This document shows positions 37,494 through 51,321 of a stretch of 64,000 nt of DNA, piece by piece (positions within the stretch are counted from its first letter, which is position 1; every line of letters begins with the position of its first letter). The notes beneath the pieces were generated by a model. It saw only the letters and a list, made by a program, of their open reading frames with translations. It had not been told where the DNA came from and did no database searches. The position numbers and the translations under genes were made by a program. Origin of the DNA: Anseranas semipalmata (taxonomy: Eukaryota; Chordata; Aves; Anseriformes; Anseranatidae); NCBI GenBank assembly GCA_013399115.1, contig VXAA01001354.1, positions 903,822-967,821 on the forward strand, written 5' to 3'.

Positions 37494-38606
37494 GTACGTC
37501 TAACTTGCGCATAGGAAGAGAGTTGGCATGATTTTCTATGTTCCTGCTTTTGAGAAATTTCCAAATACTTGTCTGCAGATGCATAATCATCTTTATATGT
37601 AGTTGACTCTATCATCCTAAAATTAGCTCAGTATTCGAGCGAAGGATGACACCAATGAATAATACTTGAGAAATGACTAGATCTTCTTTGATTTTGTGGT
37701 TTGTGCTGCCCTTGAAATGAAACCTATGATTCTGCTTCAAAGGATACTTGAGAATACAGTTCCACCTTTCTGAGCAGGTGACCGTCATTTCGAAGGAAGA
37801 ATTCAACACCTTCACGTAGCAAGGAGTTGCAACTGGTTTGCTTTGGAATATGTAGGAGAGCTGGTGATCGTTCCCCAAGAGCCCATTTGGTCTCATGAAG
37901 GGCTCAGAAGAGCCTGGCGTGAATCTTTGATTCTCTTTACTGATAAGTAGCAAGCCCTGGGGTGTTCTTCTGTAGCATCCTTATTTGTAGCTAAAGCTCC
38001 CAGGACTTTAATTATATTTGATATGGATGTCCCAAACGTTGACACGAGCTGTTTTTCAAGAACAAAACAAGCGTTGCTGCTTGACATCATGTAATTCTTG
38101 GGCTTTGTTTGTGGGCAAATGGTGCAACACTGATACGGGGTCTTGATTTTTTTTTTTTTTTAAACTAATTAGTGAAATAATAGCCAGCTTTTGTATGTAT
38201 GTGAACGTGTTATTTTAACTGCTGAAGCCTACGTAAATCCTTTGTGGAGGCAAGCTGCAAAGTGCAGCAAGCTGCCATGTGCAGTGCAAACCACTGCTTT
38301 AGTCTGGAAAAGTTTGTTCTAAAAAAAGTTAAGTTCCTTGCTGTTAATATGGTGTAAGAGGTAAGAGAATTCAAGTCTTTCAGCATAGCAAGTAACTTCT
38401 AATTATGAGCAAGGGCCTTTTGCTCGGCTTTATCTGGGAAAGATGAGATGTATATGGCATAGCTTGTAGCTTTAGAAATGTTTAAAGTTCAATTCTGTTG
38501 AGTATGTCTTTGTATCCTCTCACATTTTCTTCCTGGAGAGAGTTCTTACAGAGCTGTTCCTATTCTTGTTCATATTTAAGTACTGATATTTCTTTTCTAA
38601 AAACAG
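37494..38606 (+). other. Intron between the 63-nt cassette and the D-domain exon, 1.1 kb
   Basis: A short AT-rich intron. It contains GCATG at 37526-37530 and a 15-T run at 38147-38161. Its acceptor has a TTCTTTTCT pyrimidine stretch followed by AAAAACAG at 38599-38606. Nothing else was recognised. Confidence 0.85.
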
Positions 38607-38832
38607 ATAAGTAATGGAACTTCATCTGTGATTGTCTCAAGAAAAAGACCATCGGAAGGAAACTACGAAAAGGAAAAAGACTTGTGTATTAAATATTTTG
38701 ACCAGTGGTCTGAATCAGATCAAGTTGAATTTGTGGAACACCTTATTTCACGAATGTGTCACTATCAGCATGGACATATTAACTCTTACTTGAAGCCCAT
38801 GTTACAACGGGACTTCATCACTGCGTTACCAG
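38607..38832 (+). CDS. FBXW11: FBXW11 exon: D (dimerisation) domain and start of F-box
   Basis: The exon is 226 nt, entering in phase 0 and leaving one base (G) of a split Glu codon. It encodes 75 residues from [20 protein letters not shown] through [11 protein letters not shown]. The segment [20 protein letters not shown] with the helices after it is the D domain, known in beta-TrCP proteins to mediate homo- and heterodimerisation of the receptor. FITALP begins the F-box. The donor is CCAG|GTAAAT. Reading through the donor gives only 13 more codons before a stop, so the splice is needed. Conservation is very high. Human FBXW11, as I remember it, has Gln where this exon has Glu in GNYEKEKD. 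Confidence 0.96.
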
Positions 38833-41800
38833 GTAAATTAATGTTTGTTTTACAAGAAGTGCATTTATAAATGCATTTGATAATACTTCAGGTGTATGCA
38901 AACTTTTCTGAATGTCCTCCAGAGTTGGATCATCTCCTATAAAGAATGTGATGTTTCCTAGTCTAAAGAAGTGCAGGAGGGCAGCTGAAGTCATTCACTT
39001 CTGTGATTAATTGAATTGGCCACTGGATGCCAGTGTTGTTCCACGCAAAAGTAGTCGAGTAGCATATCCTGAAGGATAGTTTGTGTTTAAATGGGATCTG
39101 AGCTGTCGTAGAATTTGTATGCATGGAAGCTCTGATCTAGCTTTCTTTCATATGAACCCCCTAGGTGTAGAAAATACTGTATAGGTGGTTTTCATTTGAG
39201 AAGTCCTTATAACATTTTAGTTTTGTCCTGAGTTTCCCAAATCTTGAATGAAAAGCTGCCTGCTCAGATAAATGAATCTGGTTTGTCTGATCTTGTTACT
39301 GACTGAAGAGCAAAAGCAATTGTGGATTTTTATTGTGTAGTCCACCTATGATTCCTTTCTTCAATTGTTCAGAACCTCTTCTGCCACAGATCAATGTAAA
39401 TCTTTATCAAATAGTTTGAATATGAAATATGTTCTTGTGCTTATGCAATACTCTTTTCTTCAAAAATATGGAGCAGTGATAACTAGATATATAGAATCTT
39501 TAGCTTTTAATCTCCTGGAAAGCTGTATATTTTTTTCCCATTAATTTCTGAAAGGAATTGATTGCATCTTTGGATTTCTTCTGATAGGGAAAATAATCCA
39601 TTTGAAATCATTCTTTGAAAGGTAAATGTGTGGACATAGTTCTCAGAGTGGGAAGTAAGCATCAAATAAGTGGTCAAAATGTTCTGTTTGCCACTGGCAG
39701 TAAAATAGCACAGATTCACACCTGCAGTCAGTCTGTGGGTGTTATCCCAGGAATGCCAAGCCACAGCAGTGAGCAGCGAGAGTGGATGAGGAGGTGAGAC
39801 AAATGGAAAAGGACTGGAAGCTGGTAATTTGGTGAGCACAGGGACAGGTGAGGTTCCGTCAAAGGCTGTTGATGGTTTTCTAGCCATTGCTGTGCTTTGG
39901 TAGTCTCTTGTGTGCGGACTTTTCTGGTATCTGGTGACAGAATGCTGCAATTTTGTTTTTTAATATTGCAGCTGTCTTAACTTGGATGCAGTGGGTTTCT
40001 GTTTTCTATAGTGCTGCTATATTTAAAAAAAAAAAAAAAAGGGAGAAATGCAGCTTTCGTAGGTGGTGATGGGATTTCAGCTCATCTGTCAAGTATGATT
40101 GAAACGAAATTCAGAGTAGTCGGAGGGATAAAGTAGGGGAATGAAGACTATGGGATGGGACACAAAGCAGTATGGAATCTCAGGTGTGCTCTATTTTCTT
40201 TTTTTTTCTAAAAAGAAAAAAAGGGGCATAGAATATGAATGGAGGTTATGAAAGGGCGGAAGCAGCCTTATCCCTCACATCTTCATTTCATGGAAGTTAT
40301 GTTATAGAAGACTTAGCTTATCTAGCCACGCACATAAAAATGTGCTCCTCATTTTGGCTGGGGAGCTGTCTCCTTTAGGTAGCATGGATGTTTCTTCCAG
40401 CCTGCTTTTCTCTTAATATTGAATTTTGATTTCTCTAGAGGAATATGTGAGATGTAACTAAAAAAAATAAGGTGAAACAGACTATATGTACTTCAATTAT
40501 AATTTTGTTTGCTTTTATTTTACACCTCAAGGCAGATATCATGGAATCGTACAGTTCTTTTGTATTATATTTGTATTCCTAAGAAATCTTTGGGAGCTTC
40601 ATAAGCCGACAGTTATTTTTACTGCATTTGTATATATATAACAGATACATATTTGTTTACAACTTTTGTTGTTTTGAAGATGTAGATACTGGGAACTGCT
40701 CTCATTTCCTATAATCAACCTTTTTTAAGGGTAATGTTTTAAAGCTGCTAGTCTTCCTAGTCACTGGAAACTTTTCCTGGCTGTGGGGATGGTCTGCTGA
40801 GCATTTTTTTTAGGGTGATGTTACCCGGTAACTTTTGTTTTTAAGCAGCACCTTATTTTGGTAGTTGGTTGCCTTATGTATTAGATACTGGGTTGTAAAT
40901 AGAAACTATATGGAAATGTGAAGGGAAGTTTTGTAACAGGTTTAAATGTCTTTTATCTGAGTATCAAAATGTAAAAATGAAGTTGCTAGATTACAACATG
41001 AATTACAGAAGCCACCATTCCTGCTTAATCAGACAAGTGTTTTTGAAAAGGGTGAATATAAAACTTCATTAATTGCCATTTAGCCAGCTGAAATTTAATT
41101 GCATACATTTTTGATTAAAAAAATATTTTTCATAATAGCAAAATCTAAAATGGAGCAGCATGTTCACAGTGTACACAACAGTTTATTTCAAAAAAAAAAT
41201 AGTGTCTGAACTCAGCGTGTCTGAGACAGCTGCTGCAGTTGAGTGATAATTATGAGTCAGTTTTACAGATTGTTTGTGCTTTGCATAGCATTGAGAGGTT
41301 CTGATTTAGTAATGTGAAAAAATATTTACACTAAAACACCTTCTATATAATAAAACAGTTGTGCAGATTTTTATAAGGTGCGTCGCACTGTACATCTGGG
41401 TGCTCCAAGTGGCTTTTGTGGTGTCTTCCACTCAGCTGGGACGTGTGTACTCAAAGGCAGACCTGTCCATCAGAAGTTGTCTAGATTGAAGATGTCCTAA
41501 CCACTGATAAGTTTACCTGCCAAAAAAAAAAAAGCCCACAAAAACTTCTTAACCTGTTTTCCTGCTCAATTTGCAGGCTTTTTCACCTTTCAGCCATGCA
41601 TGGCTGCTAGACCGGGTACTTTTGGAGAAACAAATTACTTAATTTTTTTAAACTATAAATCAACTATTGCACTTATCAAAGTGAGTTTGATTATTGTGAT
41701 TCTGAACTCAATTCTTGACTACAGATTCCTCCTTTCTTGAAAACAGTGGGATATTTTTGACCTCTGCACCTCTCCTTTTTCCTGGGACAGCTCTTCAGCA

Positions 41801-44800
41801 GTTTTGAAGGGAGAAGGGTTTTCTTTTCAGTCCCGTGGAGACATATACTTTTGCTGGAGACAATTTGCTCTTTTCAAAGTTTTGACTTTCCCCGTTAATT
41901 GTTTCGTTTTGCTTATGTTTAGCACTACCTGTGACACTCCAGAAGAATAACTTCTTAAAATTACTAAATTACACATGAGATCACAAAACCCCCAAGGTTT
42001 CTTCATGGCGTTAAGTGGCTGCTCTTTCTCAAGGTTTCACAGGGTAGAAAATTCAGTTTCCCAGAACGCCTGATAGAAGCAAAGATTTCCTAACTTCTGT
42101 GCTGCAACTGCTGCTGGTCAGGATGCTGAGCAGGGATCTGCCTTGCATGCAGGCACCAGATTTCATACATCTGAAATGTATTTTCAGAGAATAATTATGC
42201 ACGTTGCCTTTTGTCTTACTTCAAGTCTTCGGTATTTAAATGTAAATTCCATGTTGCTCATATTTATTAATTAATTGAGTTGCAGTAGGATGTGCAAGTT
42301 TCTGTGAAAGCAGAAGTAGGGAGACAGACAATAATTCTTTGCTTAACATAAGGCACGAGGAAGACTGAATTTGAACATGGGGTGTTTCTGTATAAATTTA
42401 CCCAAGAACTTAATCTGACACAATTGAAATCAATCCCATGTTAGGCTAACATCACATTAAGCATAAATGAAGCACTACCTTTTAAAAGATAGTTCCACTT
42501 GTCTTAAGCAGAATTCCTGCTTTAAACTGAAATAGTTTTTGCTTGCTACTGTCCTGCTGATTTTTATACCTGCGAGAATGCAGGAAAAATGGAAAATGTC
42601 TGTGGTATCTGGCTTCCCTTTGCTTCAGTGGAAAAAGGGATAATTCTGGTATGCTTTGCTGCAAGCAGTGGTAGAATGTTTAGTCTGGGGGCTCTCCCCC
42701 TGCAGGTTGGGCTGTGCTTGGGCTCTTGCCTTTGGGGCTGATTGCAAGCATGGCATGTGGCTTGTGCGCCACCGGCCATTGCAGGTGGCGTGGATCCGCC
42801 CTGATGGGCCCCAGGGTGGCTTGGAAGCCCGTAGGCACCGCTCCTCCGGGGCTGCCAGCCCTATTTCCTCTGGCGTGTCACAAGCTGCGCTCAGAGGGCA
42901 GCGGTGCACGATGGACAATACGACCACAACCATAGCGTGTGGCCGCCGCTGCGCTTTCAGTCTCTTAATTGTCTTTAAGATGTTAATCTTAATATTCCTT
43001 GCATGGTCTCATCCAAATTGTGCCCTTTCCTTAAACAACTCGACCCTCGAGCACAACCTTGTCACCTGCGATTAGGAAAGAGTCCCTGTCGTATGCGCTT
43101 TGTGTGTTACAGCTGTAAGAGAGCCGTACGTTGTGTCAGGCAAGTAAAACCCTGCCAGGGTTCTTTTGAAATGTCTCTCTAAAATAATAAAAGTCTGTGC
43201 AGTTGCACGATCTAAGTGACTGTTTTGTATCTGATGTTAGTTGGTTTTACAGAGCTGACATCCCACATTTGGGTTGCATTTTCATACAAAGTGATATTTA
43301 CACACTGAGCTTTGAAATCCCCGTGGATTTTAATTGTTTTAATTTATTTTTGAAATTCAACCAAACCTTCATCTGGTACCTATAATCAACAACAGCTGTA
43401 ATTTTTCACCATTTTCTACAAAACTGCAAAAGCTCTTGACGAGGCATAAGACTTGGGAGTAATGTTTTTCTTTGTTTGATAAGTATACCAATAAATGCTA
43501 GATTCATTTTACTAAGGAAAATTCATAGGCTGTAGTACCTGTTTCAAAAACTGTTTTTAAAAGTCAGTGAACATTTAGTTTTAATGTAAAATAAGTATTT
43601 GTAGCCACTTCAGACCTTAATGTGTCTTAAACTGAAGTCCTATGTGTTGTCTGAAATAATTACGATAGGCCCATCTAAGTAGCAGTGCATTGAACTGGTT
43701 CCTGCTTTGTTGCTCAGGATAAATATTTTACTTGACATGTTTTTGATGTGGGCAATTTACATCTGTACGTCTTTGCAAGTACTGCAACTTGAAAGAGCAG
43801 ACTTGGTGGCAAGCATTTGTATATTTGTGCTCAGTATGCAACTTTCAAGGCTCTGCATATTCATAGAAGATTGCTGTATTTTAACGACATCAGAAAATGC
43901 TTGTTTCTGACCTTTAAAAATCTATTTTTAACTCTGACCAGTGTTATACAGAATTGTAAAAATTACGCATCTGTTAATGAAGGGTTTCTACCTAGGAATT
44001 TGCTGTTGATCCTTAAAACTCAATGAAATACGGGCTTCGTAATAAACAGGTTGTATGCGTTGAAAGCAGTCACAGGTTGGTACGTGCACGTAGGTACGTT
44101 ATTGCTGTTGTGAGGATTTGGTAGCTGCTTGCAGCTAGCTTTTATTAAAAACCTTGGTTTAGTTCAATGCAAAATTAATGAGTGTTTGGTACTAGGATTG
44201 CACCACACACGAGAGTCTGCAAAAGCCTTGGGCTCGCGAAGTGAGTTCTAGCAAGCCAAACACTTGATGCTTGCTTTTAGGCTCCCCAGGCTCTAGGTCT
44301 CACTGTTCCATAGAGCATCCATTTGCTGAGAGGCAGTCAAGTCTAACTCTTCTTGAGGGCATTCTAACCCATAGAAAACAGAAGTCTTATTAGGAAGGAA
44401 GACTTTCTGCGTATCTTAAGTTGATTTGGCGACTTACTCTCCTTAGAAACCACATTGTAGCCATCTCTAAATGTTTGGTATGTTACAGCGAAATGCTGCC
44501 CATAAAACTGAATTTTGAGAAGGACCTGGGTCTTAGCCCGGTTCTTCTGAGCTGTGCACGTGCAACAGAAAGCCAGCAAGCACGGCCGAACGCCCGGTGC
44601 CCTGGAGCACGTTCTGTCGCACCGCGTCCTGCAGCGTAGGAGCGGCACTGGCTCGGGATGCTGAAGACAGCCGTGCGGTGGCACGAGGAATGCTGGATCT
44701 CTCTGACCCGAGGCCCTGGGATTAATGGCTCCAGCAGCGGTTTGCCAGCTCTTCTCCTGTGCCCCACGACGTCTGTGGACAGCAAATAAACGACAGCATT

Positions 44801-47800
44801 TGAGCCCCCCAGGAAAGGCTGCGTTTTTGGAGGAACTGTTGGTCATTCCGGCTGCATCTTGAGATCACCGTGCTGGCCAGCTTCTCTGTAGCTTACCATC
44901 ATCTTGACTTATTGACTGCTAGAAAACACACTTCAACTTTTGAGTACCTTAAAGTAGGCTTAATAGCGTGGTAACGATCATTTTTCTCTACTTAATGAGC
45001 TTGCATTTGTCTCCTTAATTTGGTTGCGTTTCCGGACTTTGCAACATGAGGTGGATCTGGATCCAGATTTTCACAACTGTTTTTCGAAGGATCATTACTG
45101 CCCTTTCAAATGCAGTTGTTTGAAGACTGAACAATTGTATTTCTGCTTTGTCATCTATCATTTTTCTTGATCGGCTCTGCGCAGCTGCATTTAATGTGGA
45201 GAACCATCCTTTTGAAAAAACAGTATTTCACCAGGAAAAGAAAACTAAAAGCAATTGAACTTGAGAAGCTGATGAATGTACGCATCGTATTACTCGAGCA
45301 TCATGTTTGGTTTTAGATAGGAAATCACAAAACTGTGGGCTTCAACAATCTTATATTTGCCTAGTGCTAAAAGGCGTTAAGACAGAAAGCAAGCCGTGGC
45401 GTTTGCTCTCTGCCATCGTGACTATGATCCAAATACTCTTTTGTAGTCTCAAATTAGCAATCTAAGTCAAATTCTTCTGAAACTGCCTAAATGACACACA
45501 CGTTATTACTCACACAAAGGATTGCAAATACAAAGTATGGATTTCTGATACAGGAATGTGCTGTGTGCTGCATATGAAGCTCCTAAAGTACTTACACTTG
45601 ATTCTAAAACACTTGCCTGCCATTGAGAAAGAAGTGATACTGCCTTCCTAACTCTGAAAGGCATCTCGGTTCCACTCCTGAGCAGATCTAGACCTGGTTG
45701 GTGTTTTCTGGAAGATCCTCTGGGTGTGTTAGAGCAGGGCTCAGGGGAAAAGCCTGCCTTTGAGTTCAGAGGATGCTTTGCAGTGCAGCTTTTTTACTGG
45801 GTTGGTTACTGGTAACTTTACAGCTCCTTGGAGTTCTCATCTCTCTGATTGGAGGGATAATTATTTAGTTTGTTGCCAGGAGATGGCAGTAACAGATAAA
45901 CTTTTAAGGTATTATTGTGTATGAACATCACCCGAACATCTTACATTTATCTGTTGCTATCTCCCTTGGGAATTGTGACTGCATCTGGCACGTTCCTGAT
46001 CTTTGTTTCAAAGATTGCTCAGAACAGTAAGCGAAGTGTTAACATGGATACCTTATCCCATAAGCTTTCTTATCAAGTATATGGTTGAATAAAGTGCAGA
46101 GTTATGGTTCACTTAGATGTTTTTAGCTAATTAGTATTAAATTCTCCTATTTAAGAATGCTAGAATGCATGTGTGATGATTTTTTTAACTAAGTTATGCT
46201 AATCAGGCAAAATGACACTTAAGTCTAGAACTGGAAAAGCCTCCAGCAGCTGGGTAGTTGTTTGGCATGGATCCTGCTCTCCCATCTTTATGATGACTAG
46301 AGATAAATAGCAGTGGTTTGACCAAAGCGTGCCTGCTAAGGACAGCTGTTCCCTTGGCTGTACAGCTAGTTTATTTGATGAACTTTGCATGATTTTTGTT
46401 CATTCACCTGCAATCTTTCAGATGCACGAGTACAGAATTTCACACCTTAAAGGTGCAGATGATGAAACATCTGCCTGTTGTCAGCGTGTCAAGTTCCACT
46501 GGCTTTTTTGGAACCCAGACATAGCTGAAGTGGTTTTTTTTTCTAACGAAGAGGAATTAAGGTCATCTGAAGAGGTTTGCCTTGGGTGGATCTGCTCTTC
46601 TGCCATGCTGCAGCTGATTAAAAATGTCTTTCACACGGAAGAGACAGGACAGCATCCTTGCATCTCCGGGATAGCTGGAAGGTGACAGCCAGTGCTCGTC
46701 TTTCTCCTGTGTTGTACAGAAATACTGTTGACGGCACTGTTTACCTTCTTTTAAAAACTCTGGATCTGCTGATTCAGCTGTGACCTACTTCTGTGTCCCT
46801 TCCGACATCTTCCAAACTTTGCAGTGATTCATTTTTATATTTAATTACTAAGCTTGAAACATGGTAGCCTGGTACTGGTTACACTAAACGATCAGTTCTG
46901 TAATTTCTTGGCATTTCTTAGTCTCTTATTACCTGACGATTTCCCTGAACATCCTTGTGTGAGGCAAATCGTTAGTGCACCTTTAGCCCTGCTCCACGGT
47001 ACACACGCTGGGAGCACAGTGGAGCTTCGTAGTTCGGGAGAGGGAGAGGAGGGTGCTGTACGCACGGGTGTTGTGCAATGGCAATTGAAAGAGAAATGGT
47101 GCAGTGAAGTGGGAGCCCCAAGCTCTGTTAATGCGTACACAAACCGCAGGGTCCTGCTCCGCTGATAGCGCTTGCAGTTCCAGTGCTTAATTGCCGTATC
47201 CTCTGCACTGTTTGCTTTGGGAACTACAATGCTTCTCGTAGAAAATTGTCCTCTTCCTTTTTAAAATGTAATGTGCTGGGAAAATAAGTGGCTGAGTGTT
47301 GTGTGATTATAGCACTATAGCTGTACCGGTTGTTTCCTCGGTATGGGCTGATCCTACGGTGCTGAACATGACGATTCTGTACTTAGGTCTACAATAACCA
47401 CTAGACAGGTTTCTGTTAAGATGTGGTGTGTGCCCCCTTCATCACACCTGTAACCTTCAGCATCAGAGAGCTGCTTACTCAGCAGACCTGTTTGTTTTAT
47501 TTTATCTAGCTGTGTCCTCCACTTGAATTAGCTCGTCGTCTTGATACCCAGTGATTCACGTTTTTAACTCTGGAAAACGACCTTGCAATGATTATATTGC
47601 CCTGAAAAACCTTGAGAATGCTGTCAAATCGCAGTAACTTAACTATATTCTAAGTAAACAGTGTTCAGAATGTGAAAGTTGATCTTCACTGGAAAGATTG
47701 GGGTGGGGCAGACTGGAAGACCATGTTTACAATGTGTATAAATGCTGGGGTATTTTCTTCAAGCTGCTGGTGCAGGACGTGGTGCAGCTTATAGCTGCTC

Positions 47801-50229
47801 CGAGATATTTATTGTTAGGAGAGGATTTGCTGTTTCAGGAGTGGTTAGGTTTGGGACCCCCTGGTTATTTGGGCCTTGCTATATTTCAGTTATTTGAATA
47901 TTATTAGGACTGGCATTGAAAAACTTGTATAAACCCAATTTACTTTGGAGGAGCCTACGTCATTCTTAAAGCCTTCTTATAGTCGTCTGAATTACCCAGA
48001 AGAACTGAACAAGTGCTCTTCAGCTACATGTGTAGAGTAGTGGAGGACTGTGTGAGCACACTTTAATTCTTTACAAAAATTAACGGTAGTTTCTTTGATT
48101 TTTCAGGAGTATTTGAAGCCTAAAGTAGATCATCATGAGATAGAGTGGAAAATTAAAAAGGTCATCTCCTGCTTCAAAATATTTTTTCCTGTTTGGCCAA
48201 TTGGCATATGTTATTTGCAAAAATGAAGATGTTCTATATTTCTGATTTAGTGACTTAGAGTTTTTGGGAAAGCAAAGTTACAGGTCCCTGGAAATGTTAC
48301 AGACGTACCAGTGATTTCTTGTGGGACCAGTGATTCTGCAGTTGGGATATGGATAAGAAAAGTTTGTTGTTTTAAAATTAGTGCAAATACGTTATGTAAG
48401 TGGTTTCTATGTATGTATATTATTCAACTACAATCACATTTTTAAATCTAACACACTCAGCGCACGGGGGGGGTAAGGTCTAGCAAAGACCACGAGCAAA
48501 TGCATGCAGTGTTCCACCTGTTCTGTGCCTCGATAGATCTGAGGCGGCAGCTTACTGGATTCATCGTCTGTATTGATGTCCTTTTTCCTTTCCACCAGTT
48601 TCAGCTTAAGCTTTTTAGCAAGTATCAGTTAACATTTATGAAATGATATGCTGCAGCCCATCGCCTTGCGTAGGCCTGGATGGATGGGTGGGACCCCAGT
48701 TCTGGTGTAGTTGTACTGCTCCTGGGGAGCAGAGTGCTTTTATATGTTAATTTAACCCTGCCATGGTATAAAGGGTCCTTAGGGCTAAGAAGCTGCTTCT
48801 GGTAGTTGGGGTCTTCATCCTAAATGTCAGTGTTTCCCCAGTCCTCTAAGTATTGCTGGTTGACCAACGTACCTTCCACTGCCTGTGCAGTTGGAGTACA
48901 AGTGTCCCCCCAGGCAGATGTTTCTGAGCCGCCTACGTATGGCCAAAGGGCGTGCATGTGGGGCAGCGCTGTTTCACTTGGGAGTTTGTTGTGCGCGTTG
49001 CTGAACTCGTTCGTTGGCCCAGTAAAGCTTGCATGGTCAGAGCAGCAGCGAGCAAGCTTGTACCTCGCCCCTTTGCCCAAGCAGATGGTGTGCCCCGAGG
49101 CTGGGAGAGCAGCAGATGAAGAATGGGTGCTAAGATAATATCTGCTGGTAGGGCTGTTTTAAATACATCGGGAAATCTTTGAAGCCAAAGTAAATTTATT
49201 TTGGACCAGCATATACGGTGCAGAAGCCGAGCCATCACGTGTCGTTATTTCAGAATTACTCGACTCCTGGTGGTCCTGAGGTTTCTTAGTTGATTCTTAT
49301 GCTGGAAACAAGGACATTGACTGGACAAAAAAATAAATGCGGCATTGAATGTCACTATGTGATTTACGTAGCTTGAAGTTGTTTCACAAAAAATTATCCC
49401 TCTTGAATTTTTCTCTAGCTACAGAGAAGCATCAACCAGCTACTGGTGTAAGTCATTTGGTAATAATTTCTCTAAGCATGGAGTCTAGTGGCAGTAAACC
49501 ATGAATCAGTATAATCATTTACAATTAATGAGTTCCTGTCTAATTCATTTTCATTGCTTTCTCCTGCTTAGACCAGGGTACAGGGCATGGTGTCCGTGGC
49601 ATACCCAAGTTCTGAACAAAATTAAGGAGTGGACTTGTCATGTGTATATTATAGAAGGAGTTTAAATACAAAAGGGTCCTTGTGTTTGAAACTGCAAGAA
49701 AGTTTTTTTTGCAGAATCTTTGCTAATGCTTCTCCTGGAAATGCCTGCGTTTGTTCTTGTAGAGTCCCATCTTCTGCTGAGCTGAATTATCTAGCCTTAT
49801 ATTTAAGGGAGTAGTAAAAGAATCAACATTTAAACTTTGTATTACTGCTGCATGGCAAAGGATCTTGAGGAATATCTGCTTCTTGGACCACGTAGCCCAA
49901 AACATCCAGGATTCTGTGCTCAGAGGCAGCCAAATGCTTTCTGCTGCTGGTGCGCTGTGCTGAAATTTGGTTTGCACTCATTCTTGTTCTGTGAAAATGG
50001 GACAATCCAATATGCAGACTGTACTAGGGAGGGACTGAAGAGTTGGGTATTTTGGTGTGCCTGTTGGGATTGATTCATAACTGGTCCTTCTGTGTATGGT
50101 AGTTTAATAACCACGTTGCCCCAGTGCCTTAAATAAAGCTGTGTTACCTTTCTCTGAATGTACTGCAAAACTTGTTTAGTAGTTTACCGTGAAGTGATTG
50201 ACGTTCTGATTGCCTTTATTTCTTTGTAG
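38833..50229 (+). other. Intron within the F-box coding region, 11.4 kb, with no supported gene
   Basis: AT-rich intron splitting the Glu codon of ALPEQG. It has a 16-A run at 40025-40040, and GC-richer patches at about 42690-42960 and 44560-44790. The second patch is CpG-dense and has overlapping short open frames on both strands without recognisable domains. No retroelement body was recognised. The acceptor at the right end is TTTATTTCTTTGTAG, ending at 50229. Confidence 0.8.
44560..44790. other. CpG-enriched patch in the F-box intron
   Basis: A GC-rich stretch with raised CpG content in AT-rich surroundings. Open frames of 160 and 100 codons on the minus strand are Arg/Cys/Ser-rich and look like composition effects. 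It contains an AATAAA at 44785-44790, which in isolation means little. It may be an orphan CpG patch; no function is supported. Confidence 0.25.
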
Positions 50230-50416
50230 AGCAAGGCTTAGATCACATAGCAGAAAACATCCTTTCCTATCTTGATGCCAGATCACTCTGTGCAGCAGAG
50301 CTGGTATGTAAGGAATGGCAGAGAGTCATCTCTGAGGGAATGCTATGGAAAAAATTGATTGAAAGAATGGTACGCACAGATCCGCTATGGAAGGGACTGT
50401 CAGAAAGAAGGGGTTG
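50230..50416 (+). CDS. FBXW11: FBXW11 exon: F-box core and linker helices
   Basis: The exon is 187 nt. Its first two bases complete the split Glu codon and its last two begin a split Trp codon. It encodes [20 protein letters not shown], then [17 protein letters not shown], then [19 protein letters not shown] and LSERRGW. The F-box binds SKP1 and so docks the receptor on the CUL1-RBX1 ligase; the hydrophobic ILSYLD...[11 protein letters not shown] pattern is intact. Residues [14 protein letters not shown] and [10 protein letters not shown] identify FBXW11 over BTRC. The borders are TTTGTAG| and |GTAAGT, both strong. Confidence 0.97.
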
Positions 50417-51230
50417 GTAAGTACCTGGACAATAACTAACCTTTTACAGTGTTCTCTGTGACAAATTTACCTGATCATGAGCTCCGCCAAAAAGTAAGTT
50501 TATAGTAAATGAGTAGCGCTGCAATCCTTGCCCCTTCTGTGGACCAGTGGGGGTAGCTGCAGCGAAAGCTATCGGCTCCCTTTTCTTCTAGTGCTCTGTC
50601 CCCTTTCCTTTTGTGCACCAGTGTTTGTGCACTTGGTTTGTTATGGTAAATCTGTCTGCAGATTTGTAACTTCTGTTTTGCTAGAGCTAACATGCAGTAT
50701 CAGCTAATTAAGACTAGCTACAGCATGATTGGAAGGCTTTTTCTTAAATGAAATACTTCCAATTAAACTTTTTTTTCCCCATAAAATGTAAAAATAGCTG
50801 ATTGGACTTCTGAAGACCTTCTGAGACACCTTATTATGTTTGTGGCTATGGGGTTTTTCCATCCTTTGCCAGTGTCTGAAGATACGAGGTGTTCTGCTTT
50901 AGAAACCTGTTTTTCTGTGCTCTCTAGTGGCGTGCCTGAGAAATGCAAGGCACGGTGTAAGGAGCTGTGCAGGAGGAGGACACCCTGCTGGCTAAAAGCC
51001 TCACGGAGCAGAGAACCCTAATTCAGAAAACCATAAGGAAAACACCTGTTTCTTTTCAAATACAGCTGTCAAATTGAAAAGTCACAAGGGTTGTAATTTC
51101 AATACTAAAAATTATTACAAGTATTCTGTGAGAATGTGTCATAAGTTTTTTGTTATGTGCAGATTTTGAATTCCTTTACAGTTTCGCTTCTTTGTGATAA
51201 ATTGAAAAATATGTTTCTGGTTCTTTCTAG
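50417..51230 (+). other. Short intron between the F-box and linker exons, 814 bp
   Basis: AT-rich intron with a strong GTAAGT donor and a pyrimidine-rich acceptor, TTCTGGTTCTTTCTAG, ending at 51230. It splits a Trp codon (TG|G). No further element was recognised. Confidence 0.9.
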
Positions 51231-51321
51231 GGATCAGTACCTGTTTAAAAACAGACCAACAGATGGCCCCCCAAATTCATTTTACAGGTCCTTATACCCA
51301 AAGATAATACAGGATATAGAG
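51231..51321 (+). CDS. FBXW11: FBXW11 exon: linker between F-box and WD40 propeller
   Basis: The exon is 91 nt. Its first G completes the split Trp codon, and 30 codons follow in frame: [18 protein letters not shown] then [12 protein letters not shown]. This is the linker that positions the propeller relative to SKP1-CUL1. [17 protein letters not shown] is the FBXW11 form; BTRC reads FKNKPPDGNAPPNSFYRAL. The donor GAG|GTACGT leaves phase 0. Confidence 0.96.

Noticed and set aside
40543..40560. ATCATGGAATCGTACAG as a CR1 terminal octamer repeat
   Set aside because: It resembles two diverged octamers, but the sequence next to it does not match the CR1 3' region.
48675..48735. Possible further CR1 fragment
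   Set aside because: Only scattered words resemble CR1 and the order is not convincing. Too short and diverged to call by eye.
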